A stretch of 64,000 bases of DNA from Aquilaria yunnanensis (taxonomy: Eukaryota > Streptophyta > Magnoliopsida > Malvales > Thymelaeaceae): positions 69,077,992 through 69,141,991 of the forward strand of contig CM077600.1 of assembly GCA_039654915.1 (NCBI GenBank). The letters run 5' to 3'. This document shows positions 7,279 to 16,500 of the stretch, one piece after another (position 1 is the stretch's first letter; each line of letters starts with the position of its first letter). A program made the translations under genes and the position numbers. The notes beneath the pieces were generated by a model, which had not been told where the DNA came from, did not search any database, and saw only the letters and a list, made by a program, of their open reading frames with translations.

Positions 7279-10233
7279 TTAGGCGTAGAATTTTTTCAAG
7301 GCGTCTGAATGCCAAGTGTTTTTCAATTCTACGCCTTCGGCGTCGCCAAGCTTGTACACGCCTTTTCGTACTTCGGCGAGAACCAGATAAGGTCCTTCCC
7401 AATTTGCGCGAAGTACTCCGTGAGATGGCCTTCGGGGTGCAAAGTCGGCCTTTCGGAGAACGAGGTCTCCTTTTTTGATTTCTTTTGGCCTGGCCTTTAA
7501 GTTGATAGCCGCGGCCACTCTTTGCTGGAAAGCTTTTCTTCTCAGCTCGGCTATTTCTCTGTGTTCGGCCACAAGGTCGAGCTTAGTTCTCAGACCGAGG
7601 TCGTTTCCGCCTTCATCAAATACTTGCACCCGTACCGAAGGCTGAACTATCTCTATTGGGATAATGGCCTCTGTTCCGAAGACGAGTGAGAAGGGAGTTT
7701 CCCCTGTGGCTCTTCGTGGCGTCGTCCGGTAGCTCCACAATACACTTTGGAGTTCTCCTGGCCATTTCCCCTTGGCTTCCCCAAGTCTTTTTTTCAGGCC
7801 ATCTTTTATGGTCCTGTTTGATACCTCCACCTGCCCATTGCTTTGGGGGTGAGCTACTGGGGCGAAGTGCATCTTTATTCCGAGGTCGCTGATGAATTCC
7901 TGGAATCCTTTGTCTATGAACTGGGATCCATTATCAGCTACTAGTACCCTCGGTATGCCAAATCTGCATACGATGTTCTTCCATACGAACTTCTGCACTT
8001 CTTTTGCCGAGATAGTTGCTAGTGGTTCTGCCTCTACCCACTTTGAGAAATAGTCCACTGCTACCACGCAGAATTTCACGCCTCCGGGCGCTGTGGGGAG
8101 TGGCCCAATAAGGTCTATACCCCAGACTGCGAAGGGCCAAGGATAGTCTGCCGACGTTACCATTTTCGAGGGTATCCTCTGGATTTTTGCATGTCTCTGG
8201 CAACTACCGCACTTCTGGACGAACTGCCTTGCGTCCTTTCTCAGGGTAGGCCAGAAGTATCCTTGGCGGAGTATCACTGCTGCAAGGGCATCAGTTCCAA
8301 TGTGCGAGCCGCACATGCCTTCGTGAACTTCTTCGAGGACCATCTCAGTATCCTCTTCGCCCACACATCTCTGCAGCGGATTTGCATATCCTTGCCGATA
8401 TAACTCTTCACCAATCAGGAAGAATCTTCCGGCGCGTCTTCGCAGTCTTGCAGCATTGCCGGCGTCTTCGGGAAGCTCATTCTCTGCGAGGTATCTCTTT
8501 ATGGGGTCCTTCCACCCTGTTCCCGAGGTCGTTACGCTTAGCACGGAGATGCTTGGATGGTCTAGCACCTCGGTGTATGTTTTGGACTTCGCTAAGCAAT
8601 CTGCCTCAGTGTTATTCCGCCGGGGTACATTTTCGATCCGCACGGCGTCAAACTCTTGGATGAGTTTTGTTACCAGCTCGTGGTATTTTGCCAAGATTGG
8701 GTCCTTCGCCCCATAATCTCCTGCCGTCTGCCGAACTACCAGCTGGGAATCGCTGTGAGCCCTTAAGTTTCTCACGCCAATCTTTCTGGCCAAGCGTAAT
8801 CCCGCTATGAGGGCTTCATACTCAGCCACATTATTGGTGACGTTGAAGCTGAACTTGATAGCCTTCATCACCTCTAGGCCTTCGGGTCCTCTGATAACTA
8901 TTCCAGCTCCCTGGTGTTCGGACCCCGAGGCTCCGTCAACATGCAAGGTCCATTCTGGCTCACCTTCTTTCGGATCTGAGTGGTTCTCCTCAGTGGTGGG
9001 TATTTCGGCGATAAAATCTGCCAATGCTTGGGCTTTTATGGCCTTCCGAGGCTCATACGTGATTTCGTGTTCGCCAAGCTCTATGCACCACTTGGAGAGC
9101 CTTCCCGAATGATCAACTCTCTTCATAACATCCCGTAGTGGTAGACTACTTCGGACGATGATGGGGTGAGCCTGGAAATATGGTCGCAGTCTTCTTCCTG
9201 CAAGCACCAAGGCGTATATAGCTTTTTGAAGCAAAGGGTACCTGACTTCGGCGCCATGCAGGGACTTGCTGACGTAGTAGACCGGCCATTGTTTCGGCCC
9301 TTCTTCTTTCACCAGGACCGAGCTCACGGCCTTTTCTGTGACGGCGAGGTACAGTACGAGGGGTTCTCCCTCCCGAGGTTGTCGCAGAGTCGGCAGGCTG
9401 GCCAGGTAGACTTTGAGTTCTTCCCAGGCCTTTTGGCAATCTTCATCCCAAGGATGATTGTTTCTTCCGAGGTCGCCTTCCATCTTTGCTGCCTTTGTGA
9501 GGACTTTGAAGAAAGGTCTACACCTATCTCCGTACCTGGAAATAAACCTGCTCAGAGAGGTTATTCTTCCGGTTAGTCTCTGCACGTCTTTGAATGTGGC
9601 AGGAGTTCGGAACTCAAGCAGAGCCTTAATCTTCTCAGGATTGGCGTCGATGCCTCTTTCGGATACCATGTACCCAAGGAATTTTCCCGAGGTCACGGCA
9701 AAGATACACTTCTCGGGATTAAGGCGAATCCCGAAGGCTCTGAGCTTTTGGAAGGTTTCCTCCAAATCTGCAACGTGGTAGCTGGGCAGCTTGCTTTTGA
9801 CTATCATATCATCAACATATACCTCCTTGTTTCTCCCCATTTGGTCCTTGAAGACCTTGTTCATCAGTCTCTGGTAGGTGGCTCCTGCATTTTTGAGCCC
9901 GAAGGGCATTCTGACATAGCAGTACGTTCCTCCCTCGGTGATGAAGGCAGTTTTCTCTTCATCTTCGGGGTCCATCCTTATCTGATGGTAGCCGCTGAAG
10001 GCATCTAGGAAGCTCAGGAGCCCGTATTCGGCCGTTGAATCTACCAGTTGATCTATTGGCGGGAGGGGATATGAGTCTTTCGGGCAAGCATCGTTCAAGT
10101 TTCTGAAATCAATGCACATCCGGAGTTTGCTGCTACCTTCTTTTGTGGCGATGACCACGTTGCTTAACCATTCGGGGTATTTTACCTCCCTGATAACTTC
10201 AGCATCCAATAGGCGCTGGACTTCGGTTTTCAC
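7279..10233 (-). CDS. pol: Tat gypsy Pol: reverse transcriptase, two RNase H domains, integrase
   Basis: A 984-residue open frame encodes the replication enzymes that copy element RNA to DNA and insert it. Reverse transcriptase covers about residues 1-240, with YVDD at 139-142. The first RNase H (about 290-370) is degenerate, with LAVTEKAV where a catalytic Asp is expected. A second, archaeal-type RNase H covers about 427-548 (D433, E471, D495, D545), a Tat hallmark. Integrase has an HHCC zinc site (H637, H644, C675, C678) and a DD35E core (D707, D767, E803). A GPY/F-like NWEGPY at 944-949 follows, without a chromodomain. The listed start is a GTG inside the RT leader and is probably not a real start. 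The frame is open further upstream and should be reached from Gag-protease, but that junction is out of frame. All catalytic motifs of RT, second RNase H and integrase are present. Confidence 0.92.
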   Translation of the reverse strand: MKTEVQRLLDAEVIREVKYPEWLSNVVIATKEGSSKLRMCIDFRNLNDACPKDSYPLPPIDQLVDSTAEYGLLSFLDAFSGYHQIRMDPEDEEKTAFITEGGTYCYVRMPFGLKNAGATYQRLMNKVFKDQMGRNKEVYVDDMIVKSKLPSYHVADLEETFQKLRAFGIRLNPEKCIFAVTSGKFLGYMVSERGIDANPEKIKALLEFRTPATFKDVQRLTGRITSLSRFISRYGDRCRPFFKVLTKAAKMEGDLGRNNHPWDEDCQKAWEELKVYLASLPTLRQPREGEPLVLYLAVTEKAVSSVLVKEEGPKQWPVYYVSKSLHGAEVRYPLLQKAIYALVLAGRRLRPYFQAHPIIVRSSLPLRDVMKRVDHSGRLSKWCIELGEHEITYEPRKAIKAQALADFIAEIPTTEENHSDPKEGEPEWTLHVDGASGSEHQGAGIVIRGPEGLEVMKAIKFSFNVTNNVAEYEALIAGLRLARKIGVRNLRAHSDSQLVVRQTAGDYGAKDPILAKYHELVTKLIQEFDAVRIENVPRRNNTEADCLAKSKTYTEVLDHPSISVLSVTTSGTGWKDPIKRYLAENELPEDAGNAARLRRRAGRFFLIGEELYRQGYANPLQRCVGEEDTEMVLEEVHEGMCGSHIGTDALAAVILRQGYFWPTLRKDARQFVQKCGSCQRHAKIQRIPSKMVTSADYPWPFAVWGIDLIGPLPTAPGGVKFCVVAVDYFSKWVEAEPLATISAKEVQKFVWKNIVCRFGIPRVLVADNGSQFIDKGFQEFISDLGIKMHFAPVAHPQSNGQVEVSNRTIKDGLKKRLGEAKGKWPGELQSVLWSYRTTPRRATGETPFSLVFGTEAIIPIEIVQPSVRVQVFDEGGNDLGLRTKLDLVAEHREIAELRRKAFQQRVAAAINLKARPKEIKKGDLVLRKADFAPRRPSHGVLRANWEGPYLVLAEVRKGVYKLGDAEGVELKNTWHSDALKKFYA

Positions 10234-12487
10234 GAAGTTGCTTTTGTGGGCTGAGATGCTTCGTTTCTTTTGCCTGATAGGTTTTGCTTCCGGGCTTACT
10301 TTGAGGCACTCCTGGCATGTCTTTCAGCGAGTAGGCAAACAGATCTTTATTTTTCAGCAGAAAGGATACAAGATTTTCCTTATCACCTTTGGCCAAGCTC
10401 TTCCCTATTCGGGTAGATTGTCCTGGGACAAGATCTACTGCTTCCATTTCTGCTTCTGCGGGATCTCCTTCTTTGCCTTTCTCCTGCGCCTTTGCCTCCA
10501 TCGTTTGTGTAGAGTTGTTTGCCGGAGCCTTTCGTGCTTTTACAAACACCTTTCTTACCTCGGCTTGGTCGATGAAGACCTTTGCATCTCCATCCTTGGT
10601 GGCGAATGTGACAGTCAAGTACTTCACATCGGGGCGAATGTGCAGGTTCCCCTGAGTCTGCCTTCCAAGGATGGCGTTGTACGAAGACGGGACGTCCATG
10701 ACGATGAATCTTGCCATTGTGGACGCGTATAACTCAGTTGCTTCGTCTACCGAAGTGCCTTTCATCATCAAGGGGAGGTCGATCCATCCGAGGACGGGTA
10801 GTTCGGATGGCCCAACGCCGAAGGTGGGCGTGGTGACAGGTTTAAGCTCGCTGCTGGAGATGCCCAAGCTCAGCAATAAGTGCGAGAATAGGACGTCAGC
10901 ATTTGAGCCATCATCAAGCAACACTCTCTTGACGTCCCAGTTCCCTATTCTCGCCATTATTAGCAGCGGGTCGTCGTGGGGGAAGACGACGGTGGAGCCA
11001 TCTTTGCGAGCCAGTTTCTTTGATGGACTTTGATACTCCATAACTGCAATTTCTCTGGCCTTCCGCTTTCTTTCCGAGGATGGGAGCCCCGTGGTGATGG
11101 TTTGGATGATCCCTACTGGAGGTGGAAGGCACCTTTTTGGACTTCTGTTTCTCCGCCTGTCGGAGTCATAGTCCTCGTTTTCGGCCCTCTCTTCCTCCTC
11201 TTTTCTGCCTTTTGGGGAGGGCATCCGCAGGTATTTGCGAAGTTGGCCCTGTTTGATCAGCGACTCTATGTACTTCTTCAGCTGGAAGCAGTCTTCGGTG
11301 TCATGACCGTGGTCACGATGAAACTGGCAGAACTTCTTGGCATTCTTCTTATTATCGGTGGCCATGGCCTTTGGCCGCCGAATCTGCGTCCCTTGCCTTT
11401 CCAGCGCCATGAGAATGTTGGTCCGTGTCGTGCTCAAGGGCGTGAAACTTTGGGGTTTCCTTCCTCGCATTTGTCGTGGTCGGCCTGTGTGTTCAGAAGG
11501 ATGCCGAGCTTGCTGACTGGACCCTTCGGCGCGGTGATGATCAGACTTCGGCCCCGCCATCCTCAATTCCTCGGCTGTCATGTGCTGCTCTGCCCTTAGG
11601 TAAAATTCTCTGAGGGTCTTCGGGCGATCCTTTGAGAACTCGTAGAACAGCTGTAAGTCACGCCGAAGGCCCCGTGTCATAGCGAGGATGCAGATTTCGG
11701 GCCGGAAGTCCGGGACGCTGAGTGCTTCCCTGTTGAATCGTTCGACATAGTCTCGGATTGTCTCTCCGTTTCTCTGCTCTATGTCGAACATCTGCACAGG
11801 CATTTTGGCCGTCGGCCTGCTCCCAATGAACTGCTGGGTGAAGGCTGTGGACAACTCCTGGAACTCAGTGATAGTCCCTGGGGGCAAGGAATTGTACCAC
11901 GCTGTTGCTGGGCCCGTGAGGGTGACTTCGAAGCATTTGCACATGGTAGCGTCATCAGCTCCGTGCATTATCATGCTCCGTCCGTACTTCGTCAGATGGG
12001 CCTGTGGATCAGTCCGGCCATCATAGATCTCCAGCCTAGGCACTCTGAAGTCGCCTGGCATAGCTGCCGCAACGACGGCGTGAATAAACGGGGAGTCATC
12101 TTCGCACAATGCCCCCGACAGCCTGTCCCAAACGGGTTTTCTGGCCACTTGCTTCTCCACTCTGTCCAGCCGTGCCAATATCCTTTCCATAAGCGCAGTG
12201 GCGCTAGGACCATTTTCGCGGGAGGGAGATCGACGGCGCCTTTTCGGGGAGCGAGTTCGGCGCGGAGGGGTCAGGGAGCTCGCCTCGGGCGACGAACTGC
12301 TTCGCTGTGAGACTCTCGGTCGCTTGGACCCAGTTTGTCCCACAGGCCGTTTCCCGAGGGCTATATCTTCTGTGGATGATTCTCCACGAGGCTCTCCACT
12401 TCCTGAACTGTGGTATGTAGACTTGGGGCTTCTTCCCGAGGGCGTGCTGATGAGGAGGGTTTCTGGGCCTGTGACTGCTGTGGCCAT
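10199..12487 (-). CDS. gag: Tat gypsy Gag and protease
   Basis: This 762-residue frame encodes the particle protein and processing protease. A basic Ser/Arg-rich N-terminus (about 50-92) precedes the Gag core (about 145-305, from VPRLEIYDGRTDPQAHL). A knuckle of the Tat type follows at 387-400 (C387, H390, H394, C400). The aspartic protease covers about 520-609, with the active-site region LLDDGSNADVLF and the flap-side SYNAILGR. The frame reaches KDMPGV at about 723-728, just before the usual start of RT, then leaves the conserved reading and stops 35 bases into the pol frame. Related Tat elements normally read through in one frame, so I infer a small indel near 10305-10320. The ATG at 12487 is the first in this frame, but true Gag may start upstream in another frame. 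Confidence 0.85.
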   Translation of the reverse strand: MATAVTGPETLLISTPSGRSPKSTYHSSGSGEPRGESSTEDIALGKRPVGQTGSKRPRVSQRSSSSPEASSLTPPRRTRSPKRRRRSPSRENGPSATALMERILARLDRVEKQVARKPVWDRLSGALCEDDSPFIHAVVAAAMPGDFRVPRLEIYDGRTDPQAHLTKYGRSMIMHGADDATMCKCFEVTLTGPATAWYNSLPPGTITEFQELSTAFTQQFIGSRPTAKMPVQMFDIEQRNGETIRDYVERFNREALSVPDFRPEICILAMTRGLRRDLQLFYEFSKDRPKTLREFYLRAEQHMTAEELRMAGPKSDHHRAEGSSQQARHPSEHTGRPRQMRGRKPQSFTPLSTTRTNILMALERQGTQIRRPKAMATDNKKNAKKFCQFHRDHGHDTEDCFQLKKYIESLIKQGQLRKYLRMPSPKGRKEEEERAENEDYDSDRRRNRSPKRCLPPPVGIIQTITTGLPSSERKRKAREIAVMEYQSPSKKLARKDGSTVVFPHDDPLLIMARIGNWDVKRVLLDDGSNADVLFSHLLLSLGISSSELKPVTTPTFGVGPSELPVLGWIDLPLMMKGTSVDEATELYASTMARFIVMDVPSSYNAILGRQTQGNLHIRPDVKYLTVTFATKDGDAKVFIDQAEVRKVFVKARKAPANNSTQTMEAKAQEKGKEGDPAEAEMEAVDLVPGQSTRIGKSLAKGDKENLVSFLLKNKDLFAYSLKDMPGVPQSKPGSKTYQAKETKHLSPQKQLRENRSPAPIGC

Positions 12488-12552
12488 CTTCGGTCGATCT
12501 GCTGGGTCATTTCAGCAACGACCGAACGCTGAAAGTCCCTCAAGAAGCTCAT
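12361..12552 (-). pseudogene. Possible out-of-frame N-terminus of Tat Gag
   Basis: A 63-residue frame starting MSFLRDFQRSVVAEMTQQ overlaps the start of the called Gag frame. It looks like the short helical start seen in some Tat Gag proteins. It is open upstream without a stop to 12753, across the primer-binding site, and ends at 12361. If real, a frameshift separates it from the rest of Gag; otherwise it is a chance leader frame. Confidence 0.35.
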
Positions 12553-12701
12553 GGTGATTATCAGAGGGCGGTCCTCCTCGGGCGTAGAAGTCTCTGGGAG
12601 TGTCTGCTCAGCGGCCGGTTGTATCTCTGGCGCGGACGAGGACCTTGGGAGTCCCTTGTCCTTAGAACGCCGAGTCTCAACGACGGCGATTTGCGAGCGG
12701 G

Positions 12702-12719
12702 TTCCCACAGACGGCGCCA
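12702..12719 (-). other. Primer-binding site of Tat element
   Basis: On the minus strand TGGCGCCGTCTGTGGGAA begins two bases after the 5' LTR. This is the PBS common in Tat/Ogre-type elements, which I recall as matching a tRNA-Arg 3' end; the tRNA match was not checked. Confidence 0.8.
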
Positions 12720-12721
12720 AA

Positions 12722-13591
12722 TGATGGCCTGGGGCCTCATCGTTGTGAGTCATGAATGACTGTTGAGGAGACTTCTAGGAGGAAGAACGCCTGGAAGGCG
12801 GATCGCCCAAGGAGAGTACCTGAAAAACTGGTAAACAGGGTTAGGAGGCCCCCGGAGTGTTTTTCCGGGGGGGGGGGAGCCTCCGACGCCCAAGTCAGTG
12901 GTGGCCGGAAAAAGGAGAAAGTCACTAGCTCAAAGAGAAAGGCAGAAAGGTCTCGCCTGGTATTTTCTCAGAGTGTGGGAGCTGTATCTCCGGCCTACCA
13001 ACCTCCTGTCAAGTATTTATTTCCTGTATATATAGGAATACCTAGCCCGTTCAGATCATGACACGTGTGCGGTCGGATGCTCCTGAACTTCTGGGCGTAG
13101 GGGACAGATAGTTGGTAACCAGCTCGCCTCGAGCCTTGTGCTGAGACGGGCCATGATGTGATTCTGATGGCGTCTGCGCGTCAGGGCGGCTTTTTACGTC
13201 TGTGGTGGGACGTGTCAGAGGCTTCCTTAAATGCTTCCTTAAATGCTCCTGCCGTACTCCCGAGGTCCCTGGGCGAGGTTGTCCTCTAGTTCGGACAGCG
13301 CCTCTTCGGGAAGCATACCCTCAGTTCGGGGGTTCCCAGTTCCAGGGGGTTCCGCCTTCGGGGATATCATGTTCGGGCAGCAATGTCTGGTGCCACTTTT
13401 CCGAAGGCGCGATGTTCACAACCTTGGGGGGCGAATAGAGTCCTCAAGTTTTACTGGCGTGCCGAGGCTCGAAGCTCTCCGGCTATTTCCCGAGGTGCAT
13501 GATTCCACCTATTCCCGGGAAGCGCCAGTTCTTCTGCTATTTGTTGTGGCAGGGTGTTCGGCCAGATTGAGGCGATAGCCTTTGGCTATCA
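12722..13591 (-). repeat. 5' LTR of Tat element
   Basis: An 870-bp LTR bounded by TGATGGCC and GGCTATCA on the plus strand. It matches the interrupted LTR at 1419-3313 with about a dozen differences and a few length changes in homopolymer runs. Confidence 0.94.
13026..13036 (-). promoter_or_regulatory. TATA box of Tat 5' LTR
   Basis: CCTATATATAC on the minus strand points toward gag. The 3' LTR has CTATATAAAC at the same place, so the two copies differ by one base inside the box. Confidence 0.6.
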
Positions 13592-13596
13592 TAAAC
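13592..13596. repeat. Target-site duplication TAAAC, right copy
   Basis: Right partner of the duplication at 1414-1418. Confidence 0.93.
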
Positions 13597-16500
13597 ATTC
13601 ACAACTTTGTTTGGAATGAAATGGAAAACATTCACAAGTAGTTTGGAAAGAAATGTAAACTTTCACAACATGGTTGGAATGAAATTGAAACATTCACAAC
13701 TTGTTTGGAACGAAATGGAAGCATTCACAATTAGTTTGGAACAAAATGGAAACATTCACAACGAGTTTGGAATGAAATTGAAACAATCACAACTTCTTTG
13801 GAATTAGCTGGAAACTGTGAGAACTTGTTCGGAATGAAATTGAAACATTCACAAGTTGTTTGAGATGAAATAGAAACAATTACAACCAGTTTGGAATGAA
13901 ATGGAAACTTTCAAAAGTTGTTTTGAATGAAATTGAAATCTTCAAAACTTGTTTGGAATGAAACGGAAACATTCACAACTAGTTTGGAATGAAACAGAAA
14001 CATTCACAACTAGTTTGGAACGTAATTGAAACATTCACAACTTGTTTGAAATGAAATGAAAAAAATCACAAGTAGTTTGGAATGAGATTGAAAACAATCA
14101 CAACTTGTTTAGAATGAAATGGAAACATTCACAACATGTTTGGAATGAATTGGAAACATTCACAACTCATTTCGAATGAAATGGAACCATTCACAACTTG
14201 TTAGGAATGGAGTGGAAACTTTCACAACTTGTTGGGAATGAAATTGAAACACTCACAACCAGTTTGGAATGAAGTGGAAACAACCACAACTAGTTTGGAT
14301 TGAGTTAGAAACATTCACAACGTGTTTGGAATGAAATGGAAACATTCACAACCTGTTCGGAAAAAGGTGGAAACTTTCACTACTTGTTTGGAATGAAATT
14401 GAAAGATTCAAACTTGTTAGGAATGAAGTGGAAACCTTCACAACCTGCTGGGAAAGAAATTGAAACATTCACAACTTGTTTGGAATGAAATGGAAGCATT
14501 CACAACTAGTTTGGAATGAGATGGAAACATTCACAACTAGTTTTGAATGAAATGGAAGCTTTCACAACTTGTTTGGAATGAAAATGAAACATTCACAACT
14601 TGTTTGGAATGAAATGAAAAAAATCACAAGTAGTTTGGAATGAAAGTGAAAACAATCACAACTTGTTTAGAATGAAATGGAAACATTCACAACATGTTTG
14701 GAATGAATTGGAAACATTCACAACTCATTTCGTATGAAATGGAAACATTCACAACTTGTTTGGAAAGAAATTGAAACATTCACAACTTGTTTAGAATGAA
14801 ATGTAAACATTCACAACTTTGTTTGGAATGAAATGGAAAACATTCACAAGTAGTTTGGAAAGAAATTTAAACTTTCACAACATGGTTGGAATGAAATTGA
14901 AACATTCACAACTTGTTTGGAACGAAATGGAAGCATTCACAATTAGTTTGGAACAAAATGGAAACATTCACAACGAGTTTGGAATGAAATTGAAACAATC
15001 ACAACTTCTTTGGAATTAGCTGGAAACTGTGAGAACTTGTTCGGAATGAAATTGAAACATTCACAAGTTGTTTGAGATGAAATAGAAACAATTACAACCA
15101 GTTTGGAATGAAATGGAAACTTTCAAAAGTTGTTTTGAATGAAATTGAAATCTTCAAAACTTGTTTGGAATGAAACGGAAACATTCACAACTAGTTTGGA
15201 ATGAAACAGAAACATTCACAACTAGTTTGGAACGTGATTGAAACATTGACAACTTTTTTGGAATGAAATGAAAAAAATCACAAGTAGTTTGGAATGAGAT
15301 TGAAAACAATCACAACTTGTTTAGAATGAAATGGAAACATTCACAACATGTTTGGAATGAATTGGAAACATTCACAGCTCATTTCGAATGAAATGGAAAC
15401 ATTCACAACTTGTTAGGAATGGAGTGGAAACTTTCACAACTTGTTGGGAATGAAATTGAAACACTGACAACCAGTTTGGAATGAAGTGGAAACAACCACA
15501 ACTAGTTTGGATTGAGTTAGAAACATTCACAACGAGTTTGGAATGAAATGGAAACATTCACAACCTGTTCGGAAAAAGGTGGACACTTTCACTACTTGTT
15601 TGGAATGAAATTGAAAGATTCAAACTTGTTAGGAATGAAGTGCAAACCTTCACAACCTGTTGGGAAAGAAATTGAAACATTCACAACTTGTTTGGAATGA
15701 AATGGAAACAATCACAAGTAGTTTGGAATGAGATGGAAACATTCACAACTAGTTTGGAATGAAATGGAAGCTTTCACAACTTGTTTGGAATGAACATGAA
15801 ACATTCACAACTTGTTTGGAATGAAATGAAAAAAATCACAAGTAGTTTGGAATGAAAGTGAAAACAATCACAACTTGTTTAGAATGAAATGGAAACATTC
15901 ACAACATGTTTGGAATGAATTGGAAACATTCACAACTCATTTCGAATGAAATGGAAACATTCACAACTTGTTTGGAAAGAAATTGAAACATTCACAACTT
16001 GTTTCGAATGAAATGTAAACATTCACAACTTTGTTTGGAATGAAATGGAAAACATTCACAAGTAGTTTGGAAAGAAATGTAAACTTTCACAACATGGTTG
16101 GAAGGAAATTGAAACAATCACAACTTCTTTGGAATTAGCTGGAAACTGTGAGAACTTGTTCGGAATGAAATTGAAACATTCACAAGTTGTTTGAGATGAA
16201 ATAGAAACAATTACAACCAGTTTGGAATGAAATGGAAACTTTCAAAAGTTGTTTTGAATGAAATTGAAATCTTCAAAACTTGTTTGGAATGAAACGGAAA
16301 CATTCACAACTAGTTTGGAATGAAACAGAAACATTCACAACTAGTTTGGAACGTGATTGAAACATTCACAACTTTTTTGGAATGAAATGAAAAAAATCAC
16401 AAGTAGTTTGGAATGAGATTGAGAACAATCACAACTTGTTTAGAATGAAATGGAAACATTCACAACATGTTTGGAATGAATTGGAAACATTCACAGCTCA

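Larger units (their letters stand above)
1419..13591 (-). mobile_element. Complete Ty3/gypsy (Tat-type) LTR retrotransposon
   Basis: The element has two LTRs of about 870 bp, a primer-binding site, a polypurine tract, Gag-protease and RT-RNaseH-integrase frames on the minus strand, and TAAAC target duplications. LTR ends form the short inverted repeat TGATGGCC...GGCTATCA. Tat affiliation is inferred from the Gag and protease style, a second (archaeal-type) RNase H after a degenerate first one, the lack of a chromodomain, and the extra opposite-strand gene between pol and the 3' LTR. The LTRs differ at about a dozen sites by eye (around 1.5%), so insertion was recent. The element is much more GC-rich than the satellite around it. 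A frame break between protease and RT makes autonomous activity doubtful. Confidence 0.93.

Noticed and set aside
6603..7282. Plus-strand frames of 78 and 183 residues after the antisense gene
   Set aside because: They follow the seven-copy degenerate repeat, and their repeated residues mirror it. No domain or splice link to the gene was found.
10299..10330. Programmed ribosomal frameshift between protease and RT
   Set aside because: No clear slippery heptamer with a following hairpin is visible, and spacing between the conserved blocks suggests lost sequence.
7308..10732. Plus-strand frames up to 206 residues opposite Tat gag-pol
   Set aside because: They are shadows of the real minus-strand frames, which carry all catalytic motifs. 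Unlike 4172-6521 they have no splice structure or domain of their own.
15372..15557. Minus-strand 61-residue frames in the satellite (also 22287 and 29719)
   Set aside because: Same repeat effect on the opposite strand.
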